A DNA stretch of 33,785 nt from Deltaproteobacteria bacterium (GTDB lineage Bacteria > Myxococcota_A > Polyangia > JAAYKL01): positions 1 through 33,785 of the forward strand of contig JAUVDV010000058.1 in the NCBI GenBank assembly GCA_030595125.1. The letters run 5' to 3'. Below are positions 1 to 7,970 of the stretch, in pieces; position 1 is the first letter of the stretch, and the number at the start of each line of letters is the position of its first letter. The translations under genes and the position numbers were made by a program. The notes beneath the pieces are model-generated. The model did no database searches. It was not told the origin of the DNA and saw nothing but the letters and a program-made list of their open reading frames with translations.

Positions 1-140
1 CTCTCCCGGTCCCCCAGTCCCAAAAGGTGTTCTGGGGGCCAGCCCAGTGAGTCATGTCAGCGGAGGAGCCGTATGGTGGAAATCTCCAAGTACGGATCTG
101 GCGAGGGGCTCGGGACGGGAACGTCCCGAGCCTACTCTAC
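1..140 (+). mobile_element. Group II intron, 3' end only (domains V and VI)
   Basis: The 3' end of a self-splicing group II intron, judged from RNA structure. Domain V is at about 66-99: GAGCCGTA pairs with TACGGATC around a GAAA loop, and the AGC catalytic triad is at 67-69. Domain VI is at 103-137: an 11-bp stem (107-117 with 122-132) closed by a GGAA tetraloop sits on a GAG/CTC base pair set. A134 is left unpaired as the expected branch-point adenosine, seven bases from the end. The intron then ends ...CTCTAC, putting the splice site after 140. A further 7-bp hairpin (11-17 with 32-38) probably belongs to domain IV. The reverse transcriptase/maturase, if present, lies upstream of the window. 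The G·A mismatch at the third base of the domain V triad stem is slightly unusual. Confidence 0.85.
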
Positions 141-368
141 CCCTTCGGGCTTTGGCGGATGAACGATCTATGCGGTTACGGTCGGGCGGCGCGTGCCTTT
201 TCTCTTGAGGATGTCGAGGTTGAACTTGGCGGCGGTCGACGGGTCGTTTGCGAAGATGCCTTTGTTGCAATATGGAACGGTCGCATTCTGCGTGAGGATC
301 GCACGGCACGCGTAAAATGGTGGTATAATGATTTTTTTACATGGGAGGATAATGTAGCGGGGTAAAAG
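141..368 (+). other. 3' exon of the intron; possible gene remnant
   Basis: The stretch between the intron and the first clear gene. One frame stays open from the intron end to a stop at 363-365 and includes an ATG at 159. It would encode about 68 residues with a plausible mix (for example RVVCEDAFVAIWNGRIL) but with no recognised domain and no good ribosome binding site. It may be the tail of a gene interrupted by the intron, or chance. The promoter of the next gene lies inside its last 45 bases, which argues that any coding role is vestigial. Confidence 0.3.
321..329 (+). promoter_or_regulatory. Extended -10 promoter of the propeller lipoprotein gene
   Basis: TGgTATAAT is a perfect extended -10 element (TGn plus TATAAT), 39 bases before the ATG at 369. 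No convincing -35 hexamer is present at the right spacing, as is common for extended -10 promoters. The same architecture precedes two other lipoprotein genes in the window. Confidence 0.6.
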
Positions 369-1406
369 ATGATCTTTAGGTACACAAGAATGCTCGTGTC
401 GGTCCTGATACTGCCGATCGGGCTTTGTTTTTGCGCCTGCAATGGTGGTGGGAACGGCGGTGATGACGACACTGCTTACGGCGGCCCGCAGTGCACGGTT
501 GGAAAAACGGAAATATTTGCCAAACGATTTTGTGGCTTGTCTGAGAGTAGTGTTTTTGCACTCTCTTCGGGGATATTGAATAAGTTCGACGGAAGCACAT
601 GGTCGCAAGTGGAGGTCGAAGGTGAGGAAGCTGCGATGAAAGGCATCTGGTGTTCAAGTGAATCGAATGTCTTTATTGTTGGTTTCACGGGCGGTGGCCA
701 GGTAGAAACCATGATCCGCCACTACGACGGCCAGACCTGGTCCGACATGGCGCACCCGGACGGATACGAGCGGATGCTCTCGGTTTGGGGCGCGTCACCG
801 AACGATGTGTTTGCGATAGCCGAAGGCCCCGATGGAAACGCCGTGCTTCATTACGACGGACAAGCCTGGACAGAGATGCATACCGGCATCGATTCGTTTG
901 AGAAAATATGGGGTACCTCCGGCAGTGACGTGTATGCCTTCAGTAAGGACGCGGGCGACGGGAATCTTGAAAGAATGTATCACTACAATGGTGAGATATG
1001 GAGCGAATTCACTCTGCCTGTATCGAGTTTGGGAGCCATCGATGACGTATGGGGAACCGATCCCGACAATCTTTATTTCGTCGGCACGACTTCCGGCAGC
1101 CCCGGGTACCCGGTGATCATCCACAAGAACGGCGCGAACTGGACGCCGACGGTCTTCGAGTACTGGTACGACGAGCTGACCGATGAGGCGCCGAACTGCG
1201 GCTTCGGCGCGGTATGGGGCTACGGGGACGACAGCATCTTCGCGTTCGGGTGCAAGGACTACTACTTCGACGGCGAGCAGTGGTGGGACATAACCAACTA
1301 CCTACATGAAAAGGAATTCTCCGGCGGAGGAGGGGGCGCATGGGGAACAAGTTTGCAGAATACTTTTACCGCTGGCGTTTTCGTCAATATTCTCAGTTGC
1401 CAATAG
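369..1406 (+). CDS. Secreted lipoprotein with WG-type beta-propeller repeats
   Basis: A 345-residue secreted protein. The N-terminus is a signal peptide with Cys residues at its end (LCFCAC), followed by a Gly/Asp-rich linker, so it is probably a lipoprotein. The rest is about seven copies of a roughly 45-residue unit whose core reads like VWGASPNDVFAIAEG then HYDGQAWTEM. Such repeats are common in secreted proteins of Myxococcota and probably fold as a beta-propeller. The first and last units are incomplete, which could close the ring. No catalytic residues are evident, so a binding or scaffold role at the cell surface is an inference. The start is supported by the extended -10 promoter upstream and a weak purine-rich site before the ATG. 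It appears monocistronic; mnmE starts 104 bases later. Confidence 0.8.
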   Translation: MIFRYTRMLVSVLILPIGLCFCACNGGGNGGDDDTAYGGPQCTVGKTEIFAKRFCGLSESSVFALSSGILNKFDGSTWSQVEVEGEEAAMKGIWCSSESNVFIVGFTGGGQVETMIRHYDGQTWSDMAHPDGYERMLSVWGASPNDVFAIAEGPDGNAVLHYDGQAWTEMHTGIDSFEKIWGTSGSDVYAFSKDAGDGNLERMYHYNGEIWSEFTLPVSSLGAIDDVWGTDPDNLYFVGTTSGSPGYPVIIHKNGANWTPTVFEYWYDELTDEAPNCGFGAVWGYGDDSIFAFGCKDYYFDGEQWWDITNYLHEKEFSGGGGGAWGTSLQNTFTAGVFVNILSCQ

Positions 1407-1510
1407 CTCACGCGAATCATACTTTCGCATAATGTGCCCGACCCCACTGCAAAGAGTTTCACGATCACTTCTACGCCCGGAGAAATCCGACCGGTCAAGT
1501 GAGGTGAGCC

Positions 1511-2881
1511 GTGGGTGACACAATCGCCGCCGTGGCGACGGCGAGAGGACCGGCCGCCCTCGGTATAGTGCGCATTTCGGGTCCCGGGGCGGGGGAAGTG
1601 CTCGAAGGGGTCGTTCCGGGCACTAGTTGTCTGTCCGAACACCGTAAGATGTTGCACGGCCTGGCGAGGGATCCTGTTTCGGGGACGGTGCTGGACGAGG
1701 TGCTCTGCTTCTTTTCACCCGGGCCAGGCACCGCAACCGGCGAGGACGTGGCCGAGATCCACGGTCACGGAGGCGTGCTGGTCATGAAGACTCTCCTTTC
1801 CGCCGCCATCGAGGTCGGCGCCAGAGCGGCCAACCCCGGGGAGTTCACTTTTCGCGCATTTTCCAACGGCAAGATCGACCTCACCCAGGCGGAGGCCGTG
1901 ATGACTCTCATCGGAGCGCGCTCGGACCGTGCCGCCCGTGCCGCCCTCAGGCAGCTCGCCGGAGGTCTCGGATCCCTTCTGGGGAGGATCCTGGACGACC
2001 TGACCGGTGTCGCTGCCCTGATCGAGGCGGGTCTTGATTTTCCCGACGAGGATCTGCCCGCAATTGAGATGGAGAAGCTATCGGCCAGGCTGGTTCCCAT
2101 GGGCGATGAGCTAGAGAGGGCTACGAAATCCTTCGAGTTCGGCTCCAAACTGACCCTCGGCGCTGCCGTCGCCATTGTCGGACCCGCGAACGCCGGCAAG
2201 TCGAGCCTGCTGAATCAACTCGCGGGCGAAAACAGAGCCCTCGTGGATCCGGAGCCGGGAACGACCCGCGATGTGGTGGAGGCCGCTGCGGAGATCGGCG
2301 GCGTGCAGTTGAGATTCCTCGACACGGCCGGGCTCAGATCTCCCGCCGGGCGTCTGGAAAAGCGCGGCATGGAAATGACCGCCGATGCTGCGGCCGGCGC
2401 GGATCTTTTGCTGATCGTCATCGACGGAGCCGCCCCGGGATCTTCCCGGGAAGGCGCTATTGAGGAGCTTGTAGCTCTTCGTGGAGTGTCCGATGCAGGT
2501 GCTATCGTCGTCCTCAACAAGAACGATTTGCCCACATGGAAAGACGAAGTGCCGGCCGCCCTTGCGCAACTGGAAAGGGTGGCGCTCAGCGCCCTCAACG
2601 GTGACGGCATCTCCGATCTGCGCGATGTCGTCGAGAAGATGCTCGGATCCGGACAGGGCGAAAACGACGTGTTGCTGACCACCGCGCGTCAGCACGCGGC
2701 CGTGTCCACTTGCGAAAAACATGTGAAAAGGGCGATCGGAATTCTGGAGCGGGGCGCTGATCCCGAACTCGCCGCGACGGACCTGCGCTGGGCCCGCGAA
2801 TCCCTGGCATCCCTGTGGGGTCGCAACGCAACGGACGAAGTCATCGAAGCGATCTTTTCCAGCTTCTGTCTGGGGAAATAA
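1511..2881 (+). CDS. mnmE: tRNA modification GTPase MnmE
   Basis: MnmE (TrmE) works with MnmG to install the cmnm5 group on wobble U34 of certain tRNAs, using methylene-tetrahydrofolate, glycine and GTP hydrolysis. The 456-residue length is normal. The N-terminal folate-binding domain begins TIAAVATARGPAALGIVRISG. The G domain, embedded in the helical domain, shows G1 GPANAGKSS at about 224-232, the TTRD switch, G3 DTAGLR at 271 and G4 NKND at 336. The protein ends in FCLGK, matching the conserved C-terminal C-x-G-K motif that carries the essential Cys. The start is a GTG at 1511 preceded by GAGG at 1501-1504. The usual neighbours (yidC, mnmG, rnpA) are absent; the genes either side encode lipoproteins. 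Confidence 0.97.
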   Translation: MGDTIAAVATARGPAALGIVRISGPGAGEVLEGVVPGTSCLSEHRKMLHGLARDPVSGTVLDEVLCFFSPGPGTATGEDVAEIHGHGGVLVMKTLLSAAIEVGARAANPGEFTFRAFSNGKIDLTQAEAVMTLIGARSDRAARAALRQLAGGLGSLLGRILDDLTGVAALIEAGLDFPDEDLPAIEMEKLSARLVPMGDELERATKSFEFGSKLTLGAAVAIVGPANAGKSSLLNQLAGENRALVDPEPGTTRDVVEAAAEIGGVQLRFLDTAGLRSPAGRLEKRGMEMTADAAAGADLLLIVIDGAAPGSSREGAIEELVALRGVSDAGAIVVLNKNDLPTWKDEVPAALAQLERVALSALNGDGISDLRDVVEKMLGSGQGENDVLLTTARQHAAVSTCEKHVKRAIGILERGADPELAATDLRWARESLASLWGRNATDEVIEAIFSSFCLGK

Positions 2882-2950
2882 GCTCGCGCTCGACCGGTTC
2901 GAGTGCGGTATACTGACACCACCATGTCCTGAAAAGAAAAGGAGCACGCC

Positions 2951-3694
2951 GTGGCTCGAAAAGCACTGATCGCAATTGCGCTGGGAATGTCCCTGTACTC
3001 GCACGTGGTGTCCTGCGGAACACCGATCTCCCCAAAGGAGACCGTTGTGAACGCGGCGTCCGCCGGTGTGAAAGGCGAGCTGGTGGAAACGAGCCGCTTC
3101 GAGGTCGAGTACGGCGACGACTCCATCGGGTTTTCACCTGCGGGACCGGAGCACCAGGCGCTCGGGCCCGGGGCCTTCTGGGTGGATACGGCCGGCTCGG
3201 TTCTCGTTGCCGACCCGGTCCACGGGAGGTTCGTGTGTCTCGAGCCCGACGATTCCGACATCACCGTGGCCCACGACGATGGCGCCATAGATGATTTGCA
3301 CCCCATGTTCACACCGCGCGATCGCGGCGCGGATTTTCCCAGGACCGTGAAGCTGGGCGCGCAAAGCGGCGCCGTGGATTTCGGCGAAGGATCGGAGCAC
3401 CGGGTGCGTCTCGTTTTTGACAGATCTCTGGCATCTCTTCGCATCGTAGGTACGGACAATCGATCCAGGGCGTTTGTGCTCGTGGAGTTCTTTTCGAAGC
3501 CGGGTTCCGTGGAGGTCGATCGCGTTATAATTGTAGTCTCATCCGAAGGTCTCGAGACCGGCGAACTGCGGATCGACGGCATCCCGTCGCTTCCTGTCGC
3601 GCGGGAATTCATGGTAGCCCCCGACGGATCCCTCTACCGGATGCTGCCGCTTGATGACCGGGTAGTGTTTCACCGCTGGGAGGTGAAACAATGA
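2951..3694 (+). CDS. Putative lipoprotein of unknown function
   Basis: A 247-residue protein with an N-terminal signal peptide ending in VVSC at residues 19-22, a credible lipobox, so it is probably lipid-anchored. The body is beta-rich and reads like propeller strands (GAFWVDTAGSVLVADPVHGRFV and later FMVAPDGSLYRMLPLDD), but no family was recognised. The GTG start at 2951 is preceded by GGAG at 2941-2944. Its stop overlaps the ATG of the next gene by four bases (ATGA), implying translational coupling with the NlpC/P60 protein and a shared envelope role. It lies 69 bases after mnmE and may be read from that transcript or from a weak TATACT-type promoter at 2909-2914. Confidence 0.75.
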   Translation: MARKALIAIALGMSLYSHVVSCGTPISPKETVVNAASAGVKGELVETSRFEVEYGDDSIGFSPAGPEHQALGPGAFWVDTAGSVLVADPVHGRFVCLEPDDSDITVAHDDGAIDDLHPMFTPRDRGADFPRTVKLGAQSGAVDFGEGSEHRVRLVFDRSLASLRIVGTDNRSRAFVLVEFFSKPGSVEVDRVIIVVSSEGLETGELRIDGIPSLPVAREFMVAPDGSLYRMLPLDDRVVFHRWEVKQ

Positions 3695-4872
3695 TGCCTG
3701 ACAGAAACTCCTTTCGCCTGACGGTTGTCCTGGTGGTCATCGTTATTGCCTCCACTTCCGCAGCCGTGGAACGCGGGCAGATGCTCTCCAACGCCACCGA
3801 CTACGAACAACACCAGTGGGTGATGGAGCCCGAAAATCTCATAGCGGATTGCGCCCCACCGGGCGAATGGTCTTGTACCGTTTGCGAGCTGGGTGACCAC
3901 GTGGGCCTGCCTTACTGCTGGGGTGGCGACGTCACACTCGACGAGTTCGACGATCATCTGGCAAACGATTACGCCGCCGGATCCGCGGCCTCAGGGAATT
4001 TTCCGGATTGCACCACCGGGGTCGATTGCTCCGGATACGTGAGCCGATTGTGGGAGCTGCCCTGGCATTACAGCACATCCACAATTCCGGACATCAGCGA
4101 CGCCATCGACTCTACGAACATGCACCCGGGCGACGTGTACAACGCCGCCGGCAGTCACGTAATCATGTGGGTGGGCAAGGACGAAAGCGGTGAAGCGGTA
4201 ATCACCGAATCCGGATATCTTTGCATGGGCGTCTGCCAGGCGGTTGTCGGCTGGAGCCATTTTACGGGCTACACCCCTCGACGAGCGCCTTCGGATTACG
4301 TCGAGACCGCGACCGTCGGCACTTACGAGGGCACCGTGGACGATCCGATCCTTATTGAAAATCTGCCGTTTCGAGACTGGCGCAACACCAACGAGGCAAC
4401 CGGTGACGACTTTGATTTCTACTCTGCGGCGCCCGATATGGACGAGAGCGGCCCGGAGTACATATACGAGATTGAACTCACGGAAAGCGGGACTCTCACG
4501 GCCCATGTCCTCGACGCACCCGGCGCGGATATTGACCTGCACCTTCTCGCGTCACTCGATGCCGACGATTGCCTCGCGCGGGCGCACATCGATCTGGAAC
4601 ATAGTATCGAAGAGGCAGGCACGTACTACATAGTTGCCGACTCTTTCGTCGGAACCGATACCACGGTTTACTCCGGCGCCTATGTCCTCGATGTGAGCTT
4701 CGAAGCGGGCGGTGAAGACGCCGGCCCGGACGCGGACACGGACGTGGATTCAGATTCCGACAGTGACGCCGATGACGACCAGGACGATCCCGACGACACC
4801 AAAAGCGACGGCTGCGATTGCAACATGGACAGCCGCACGGGATCCGTATCGATATTGGGAATTCTCTTCTAG
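3691..4872 (+). CDS. Secreted NlpC/P60-type peptidase with PPC-like domain and Cys-x-Cys tail
   Basis: A 393-residue exported protein: signal peptide at about 1-25, then an NlpC/P60-like domain (GVDCSGYVSRLW, nucleophile Cys113; GSHVIMWVG, His156). Enzymes of this family cut peptides in peptidoglycan, or act as amidases. After residue 215 comes a beta-rich segment (DFDFYSAAPDMD, later GTYYIVADSF) resembling a pre-peptidase C-terminal (PPC) domain. A long Asp/Ser-rich linker leads to GCDCNMDSRTGSVSILGILF and the stop. Cys-x-Cys after an acidic linker resembles the MYXO-CTERM sorting tail, but the membrane helix and Arg cluster that should follow are missing. Ribosome site GGAGGTG lies inside the upstream gene, which it overlaps by 4 bases. 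ATG 3694 is an alternative start. Confidence 0.82.
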   Translation: MMPDRNSFRLTVVLVVIVIASTSAAVERGQMLSNATDYEQHQWVMEPENLIADCAPPGEWSCTVCELGDHVGLPYCWGGDVTLDEFDDHLANDYAAGSAASGNFPDCTTGVDCSGYVSRLWELPWHYSTSTIPDISDAIDSTNMHPGDVYNAAGSHVIMWVGKDESGEAVITESGYLCMGVCQAVVGWSHFTGYTPRRAPSDYVETATVGTYEGTVDDPILIENLPFRDWRNTNEATGDDFDFYSAAPDMDESGPEYIYEIELTESGTLTAHVLDAPGADIDLHLLASLDADDCLARAHIDLEHSIEEAGTYYIVADSFVGTDTTVYSGAYVLDVSFEAGGEDAGPDADTDVDSDSDSDADDDQDDPDDTKSDGCDCNMDSRTGSVSILGILF

Positions 4873-4900
4873 AACGCGCCAATGACCCCCAGGCCCGCAG

Positions 4901-4921
4901 CCCGCGCAATTCATGCGCGGG
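4901..4921. other. Intergenic hairpin CCCGCGCA/TGCGCGGG
   Basis: A perfect 8-bp inverted repeat with a 5-base loop (4909-4913), 29 bases after the NlpC/P60 gene. No T-run follows on either strand, so it is not a standard intrinsic terminator. It may still protect the 3' end of the upstream mRNA, and it sits directly upstream of the next promoter. Confidence 0.45.
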
Positions 4922-4932
4922 GGACTCTGAGG

Positions 4933-4941
4933 TGTTATAAT
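4933..4941 (+). promoter_or_regulatory. Extended -10 promoter of the gene at 4975
   Basis: TGtTATAAT, a perfect extended -10 element, 33 bases before the ATG at 4975 and without a clear -35 hexamer. It has the same form as the promoter at 321-329. Confidence 0.6.
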
Positions 4942-4974
4942 CACTCCATATTTGCTTATTTGACGGAGTGCCTT

Positions 4975-5706
4975 ATGAACCATCCTGCGAGCAGATCTTT
5001 GTGGTCTCTTTTCACATTAATGACAGTCACGTTCATCTGTCTGGCGGGTTGCAACGCGGTCTACGCCCCGCCGGTGCGGATCTCCCAGCACGGGGCCCCG
5101 CACCCGGTGTCCCGTGGCACCGCCGAGTTGGGTGGCGCGATCTACGGCGTGAATCAGCCGGTTGGTGGCGCCGGCACGGGTTCGGTCGCCGTTACCGATC
5201 GGCTGGGGCTCGAGCTCGGCTTCGACTCCACGTCGGTGGATTTCGCGATGGGTCACCTGGGCCTCCGGTTCACCCCGAAGGCGGTCCAGCTGAGCAACGT
5301 GGCCCTCGAGGCGCTGATCGACCTCGAGTTCGGTGGCGGCGCGGGCGCCGGCGGCGAGATATGCGAGGAGCCGGCCGCGGACGACCAATCCCTTACGGCC
5401 TGCGCCGAGGACGACCGGCGCTGGACCGAGCGCCCGGCAGGCGGGATCTACGGCGGGGCAGGGCTGGGGTTGCGCTACCGGGCGGTGGACGTCTTCTACC
5501 GCCTGCGGCTCCAGGGCACAGTTGCGACCGACGTGCCTCTGACCTTCTGGCACTCCAGCTTTCTCGGTCTCCAGGTTCGCGTGCTGGAGCTACTCAGGAT
5601 CTACTCCGGCGCGGGCTTCTATAGTTATCGCAACAGACAAGACGATTTTATCGTGCCGTACTGGGAGGTCGGTTTGTCGGTCTTTGTGGGAGGTACTAGG
5701 GAATAA
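4975..5706 (+). CDS. Outer-membrane-type lipoprotein, unknown function
   Basis: A 243-residue predicted lipoprotein. The signal peptide ends in CLAGCNAVYAPP, a clear lipobox. The remainder is Gly-rich with alternating hydrophobic and aromatic residues (AVTDRLGLELGFDST, GGAGLGLRYRAVDVFYRLRLQG) and ends in a beta-signal-like stretch, typical of small outer-membrane beta-barrel proteins. The ATG at 4975 is chosen rather than an upstream in-frame ATG at 4882 because it gives a proper signal peptide, has GGAG at 4965-4968 and lies just after the promoter. Its last 11 bases overlap the convergent gene at 5696. Confidence 0.75.
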   Translation: MNHPASRSLWSLFTLMTVTFICLAGCNAVYAPPVRISQHGAPHPVSRGTAELGGAIYGVNQPVGGAGTGSVAVTDRLGLELGFDSTSVDFAMGHLGLRFTPKAVQLSNVALEALIDLEFGGGAGAGGEICEEPAADDQSLTACAEDDRRWTERPAGGIYGGAGLGLRYRAVDVFYRLRLQGTVATDVPLTFWHSSFLGLQVRVLELLRIYSGAGFYSYRNRQDDFIVPYWEVGLSVFVGGTRE

Positions 5707-7846
5707 TCTCGAACCTTACCGCCGCGAAGTCATTGTGCACCACCGGTACGGTGAACTGCTCTGCAGCTACCTCCGAACCGTTTTGCAGCACGCTGCCGGT
5801 AATATCCAGATCGACTATTCCCGAAAGGCTGGCCGGCGTTGCGATCAGGTAATACGGCCCCAATGCCGGATCGACCGCCACCGTTGCGCCGCCGGGCTCG
5901 TAAACAAGCTCCCATACGCCGATGGCGTCGAACGCCTCGCCGCTTTCGAACGCGGCCTTGTTGGCCTCGTCCACAAAGTACATGTTCAGCAGGCCGTCCG
6001 CCGGATCCCTCATCAGGGTCTTGATGAAGTAGTTATTGCCTCCGAAAAAGCCGGTCATATCCCAGGTGAGTTCGATACCCCACTCGCCGGATTCCGAGAA
6101 ACCGAGCTCGTTGACCGTTACCGCCGGGATTGCCGATGTCAGCTTCACGTCAAAGGTGCGGGTTTCGCCCTTGATCGGATCCTCGAGCAGATCATCCACG
6201 GTATTGTCGGCGGCCGGAATGTTCTCGATGGCCGACTCCACCCTGAAGTAGTACTTGTTCGCTTCTCCCAGAAGGAACGATGCGCGACCGTCGAGATCGG
6301 TGATCCCCCACGTAACTATCGAGATACCCGGATTGTCCGGATAGGTGGTGGAATATCCCGCGATCATCACCGTGGCGCCGTCCACGGGATCGTCGTTCGC
6401 GTCGGTGACATTGACATCGAGGGTAAACTCGCCGGCGTACCTGTCGGTCACTGTCCACACCTTGCCGTCTCCGCGCCAGGCAGAAACCGCGAAGTTCCGG
6501 TTGGTCGACGGAGTCATCTCGTCCGCGCCCGGATAAATTGAACCAGCGGCGTCGTTGCAGTCGCCTTCGGCGATCGTATGACCGTCACCATCGTTGTCGG
6601 TCGTGTCGGTTCCGTCGTCCGCGACCCCGTCGCAGTCGTTGTCCTTGAAGTCTCCAGCTATTTCCGTCTCGCCCGGGTTTATCGTGTCATCGTGATCGTT
6701 GCAGTCTCCCTGGGCCACGGTATATCCGTCCGTGTCCGAGTCGGTGGTCGGGTCAGCCAGATCGCACCCCTCGTCCACGTCCAGGTCACAATCGTTGTCT
6801 ATCCCCAAGCCGCTGCGGTGGTAGTTTCCGTCCGCGTCGGCGTAATAGTAGTAGTGCTCCACGTATGTATTGACCGGCTCCCACTGCACCCATCGCTGAT
6901 CCCAGAACTCGTTCCATACGTGGTCGTTGGCCCATGCCGCCAGGTTGATGGAGGGGATGAGCGCGCTTCGGGCCGCTGCGGAGGAGAGGTCCGAGTGCTC
7001 GCCGCACCTTCCATAATGCTTGGCGTAAATCCGCACCGGCTGGACCGGCCGCTCCGAATCGGAAGTGAAATCAAGGGAGTCCACCACCCACTGAATGATG
7101 TTTCCGATGGCGCCGTTGTCGTCCTTGTCGTAGCTCTTGCCCTTCCAGACGTATTCCTGGCCGGCCAGGTAGTCCACCAGCGGCGTGTAGGTGTCGTCCG
7201 CCTCCCAAAAAAGGTAGTCGCGCCAGAAACGGCCGTCCGGGGGATCGGCCACCATGCCGCTGGCCGGGTTGATGTAAGTACTCATTTCGTCCTCGATCAC
7301 CGGAAAAACTATGTACCAGTAGTAGTACTCTCTATCCATTTCGATAACGTCGTCCACACCGTCTATTTGAATGGCGTACTCGACCGTTGAGTAGTAATCA
7401 TCGTCGGACAGCGGATCGCCGTAATCGACGATATCCGCATAGACGATCTCCTCATCTATCAAGAAGAGCGATTCCACGTTGTCCGTGATCAGTTCCGTGT
7501 AGAATCCCTCGGAAGCGAGCTGAGTCGGTGAAATATGCCCGATGCAGAAGGCCACCTCGTCGAGCATCTGTGGATCCTCCAGATCCAACATCAGGGCAGA
7601 CAACGAGTTCTGTATATCGTCCTCGAGGGTCGTAAGGTTTGCTCGCATGTCCGGCCTCAGCCAGTCGGGCGCCATGGAGATAGCGAGGACGGCGTCCTCG
7701 GTGAGCGCATGCTCGCCCGTCATCAGCGAGATCAGCCCATCACCACCATCCGGGCCGGCGTCGCCGCTGGATTTATAGTCGTCCGCGCACCCGCCCAAAT
7801 ACATGGCAATGGCTACAACCGTGATGACCGCAATTTTCTTTTTCAT
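5696..7846 (-). CDS. Lipoprotein with transglutaminase-like domain and putative metal-binding repeats
   Basis: A 716-residue exported lipoprotein (MKKKIAV..., lipobox YLGGC), starting at the ATG ending at 7846 with GGAGG five bases upstream. An upstream GTG at 7858 lies across that ribosome site and is rejected. An N-terminal region of about 270 residues is unrecognised. It is followed by a transglutaminase-like core: GRCGEHS (Cys about 281), DHVWNEFW (His about 308) and VQWEPVN, where the third catalytic position carries Glu rather than the usual Asp. Next come Asp-rich motifs of the myxobacterial putative metal-binding type (GIDNDCDLDVDEG, then DGYTVAQGDCND and DGHTIAEGDCND) at about 350-440, probably calcium sites. 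A carboxypeptidase-regulatory/Big-like beta domain (VTDANDDPVDGATV) and further beta domains complete it. Cross-linking or peptidase activity at the cell surface is inferred. Confidence 0.85.
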   Translation of the reverse strand: MKKKIAVITVVAIAMYLGGCADDYKSSGDAGPDGGDGLISLMTGEHALTEDAVLAISMAPDWLRPDMRANLTTLEDDIQNSLSALMLDLEDPQMLDEVAFCIGHISPTQLASEGFYTELITDNVESLFLIDEEIVYADIVDYGDPLSDDDYYSTVEYAIQIDGVDDVIEMDREYYYWYIVFPVIEDEMSTYINPASGMVADPPDGRFWRDYLFWEADDTYTPLVDYLAGQEYVWKGKSYDKDDNGAIGNIIQWVVDSLDFTSDSERPVQPVRIYAKHYGRCGEHSDLSSAAARSALIPSINLAAWANDHVWNEFWDQRWVQWEPVNTYVEHYYYYADADGNYHRSGLGIDNDCDLDVDEGCDLADPTTDSDTDGYTVAQGDCNDHDDTINPGETEIAGDFKDNDCDGVADDGTDTTDNDGDGHTIAEGDCNDAAGSIYPGADEMTPSTNRNFAVSAWRGDGKVWTVTDRYAGEFTLDVNVTDANDDPVDGATVMIAGYSTTYPDNPGISIVTWGITDLDGRASFLLGEANKYYFRVESAIENIPAADNTVDDLLEDPIKGETRTFDVKLTSAIPAVTVNELGFSESGEWGIELTWDMTGFFGGNNYFIKTLMRDPADGLLNMYFVDEANKAAFESGEAFDAIGVWELVYEPGGATVAVDPALGPYYLIATPASLSGIVDLDITGSVLQNGSEVAAEQFTVPVVHNDFAAVRFEIIP

Positions 7847-7935
7847 CGAAACCTCCACCGCAAAAATAACAAACCCAATGCTACCGTAAAACCCCCTTTT
7901 TCGCCTCAGTAGAAAAACTCAACACCTCCACGGGG

Positions 7936-7969
7936 TAGACTTTTTCCCTACAATGTAGTATAGTGTAGG
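7936..7969 (+). promoter_or_regulatory. Promoter of the AMIN protein, with operator-like inverted repeat
   Basis: TAGACT (7936-7941), 17 bases, then TATAGT (7959-7964) form a good sigma-70-type promoter. Transcription would begin about seven bases after the -10, at or next to the A of the ATG at 7971, leaving essentially no leader. The inverted repeat CCTACA (7947-7952) / TGTAGG (7964-7969) brackets the -10 box and could be an operator. Confidence 0.6.
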
Positions 7970-7970
7970 C

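Noticed and set aside
2111-3004. Minus-strand open frame of 297 codons opposite mnmE
   Set aside because: The plus strand carries all MnmE motifs; the antisense frame has no recognisable features.
5684-7390. Plus-strand open frames (285 and 270 codons) antisense to the transglutaminase gene
   Set aside because: Val/Arg-rich composition without domains, and no ribosome site. They are shadows of the Asp-rich minus-strand gene.
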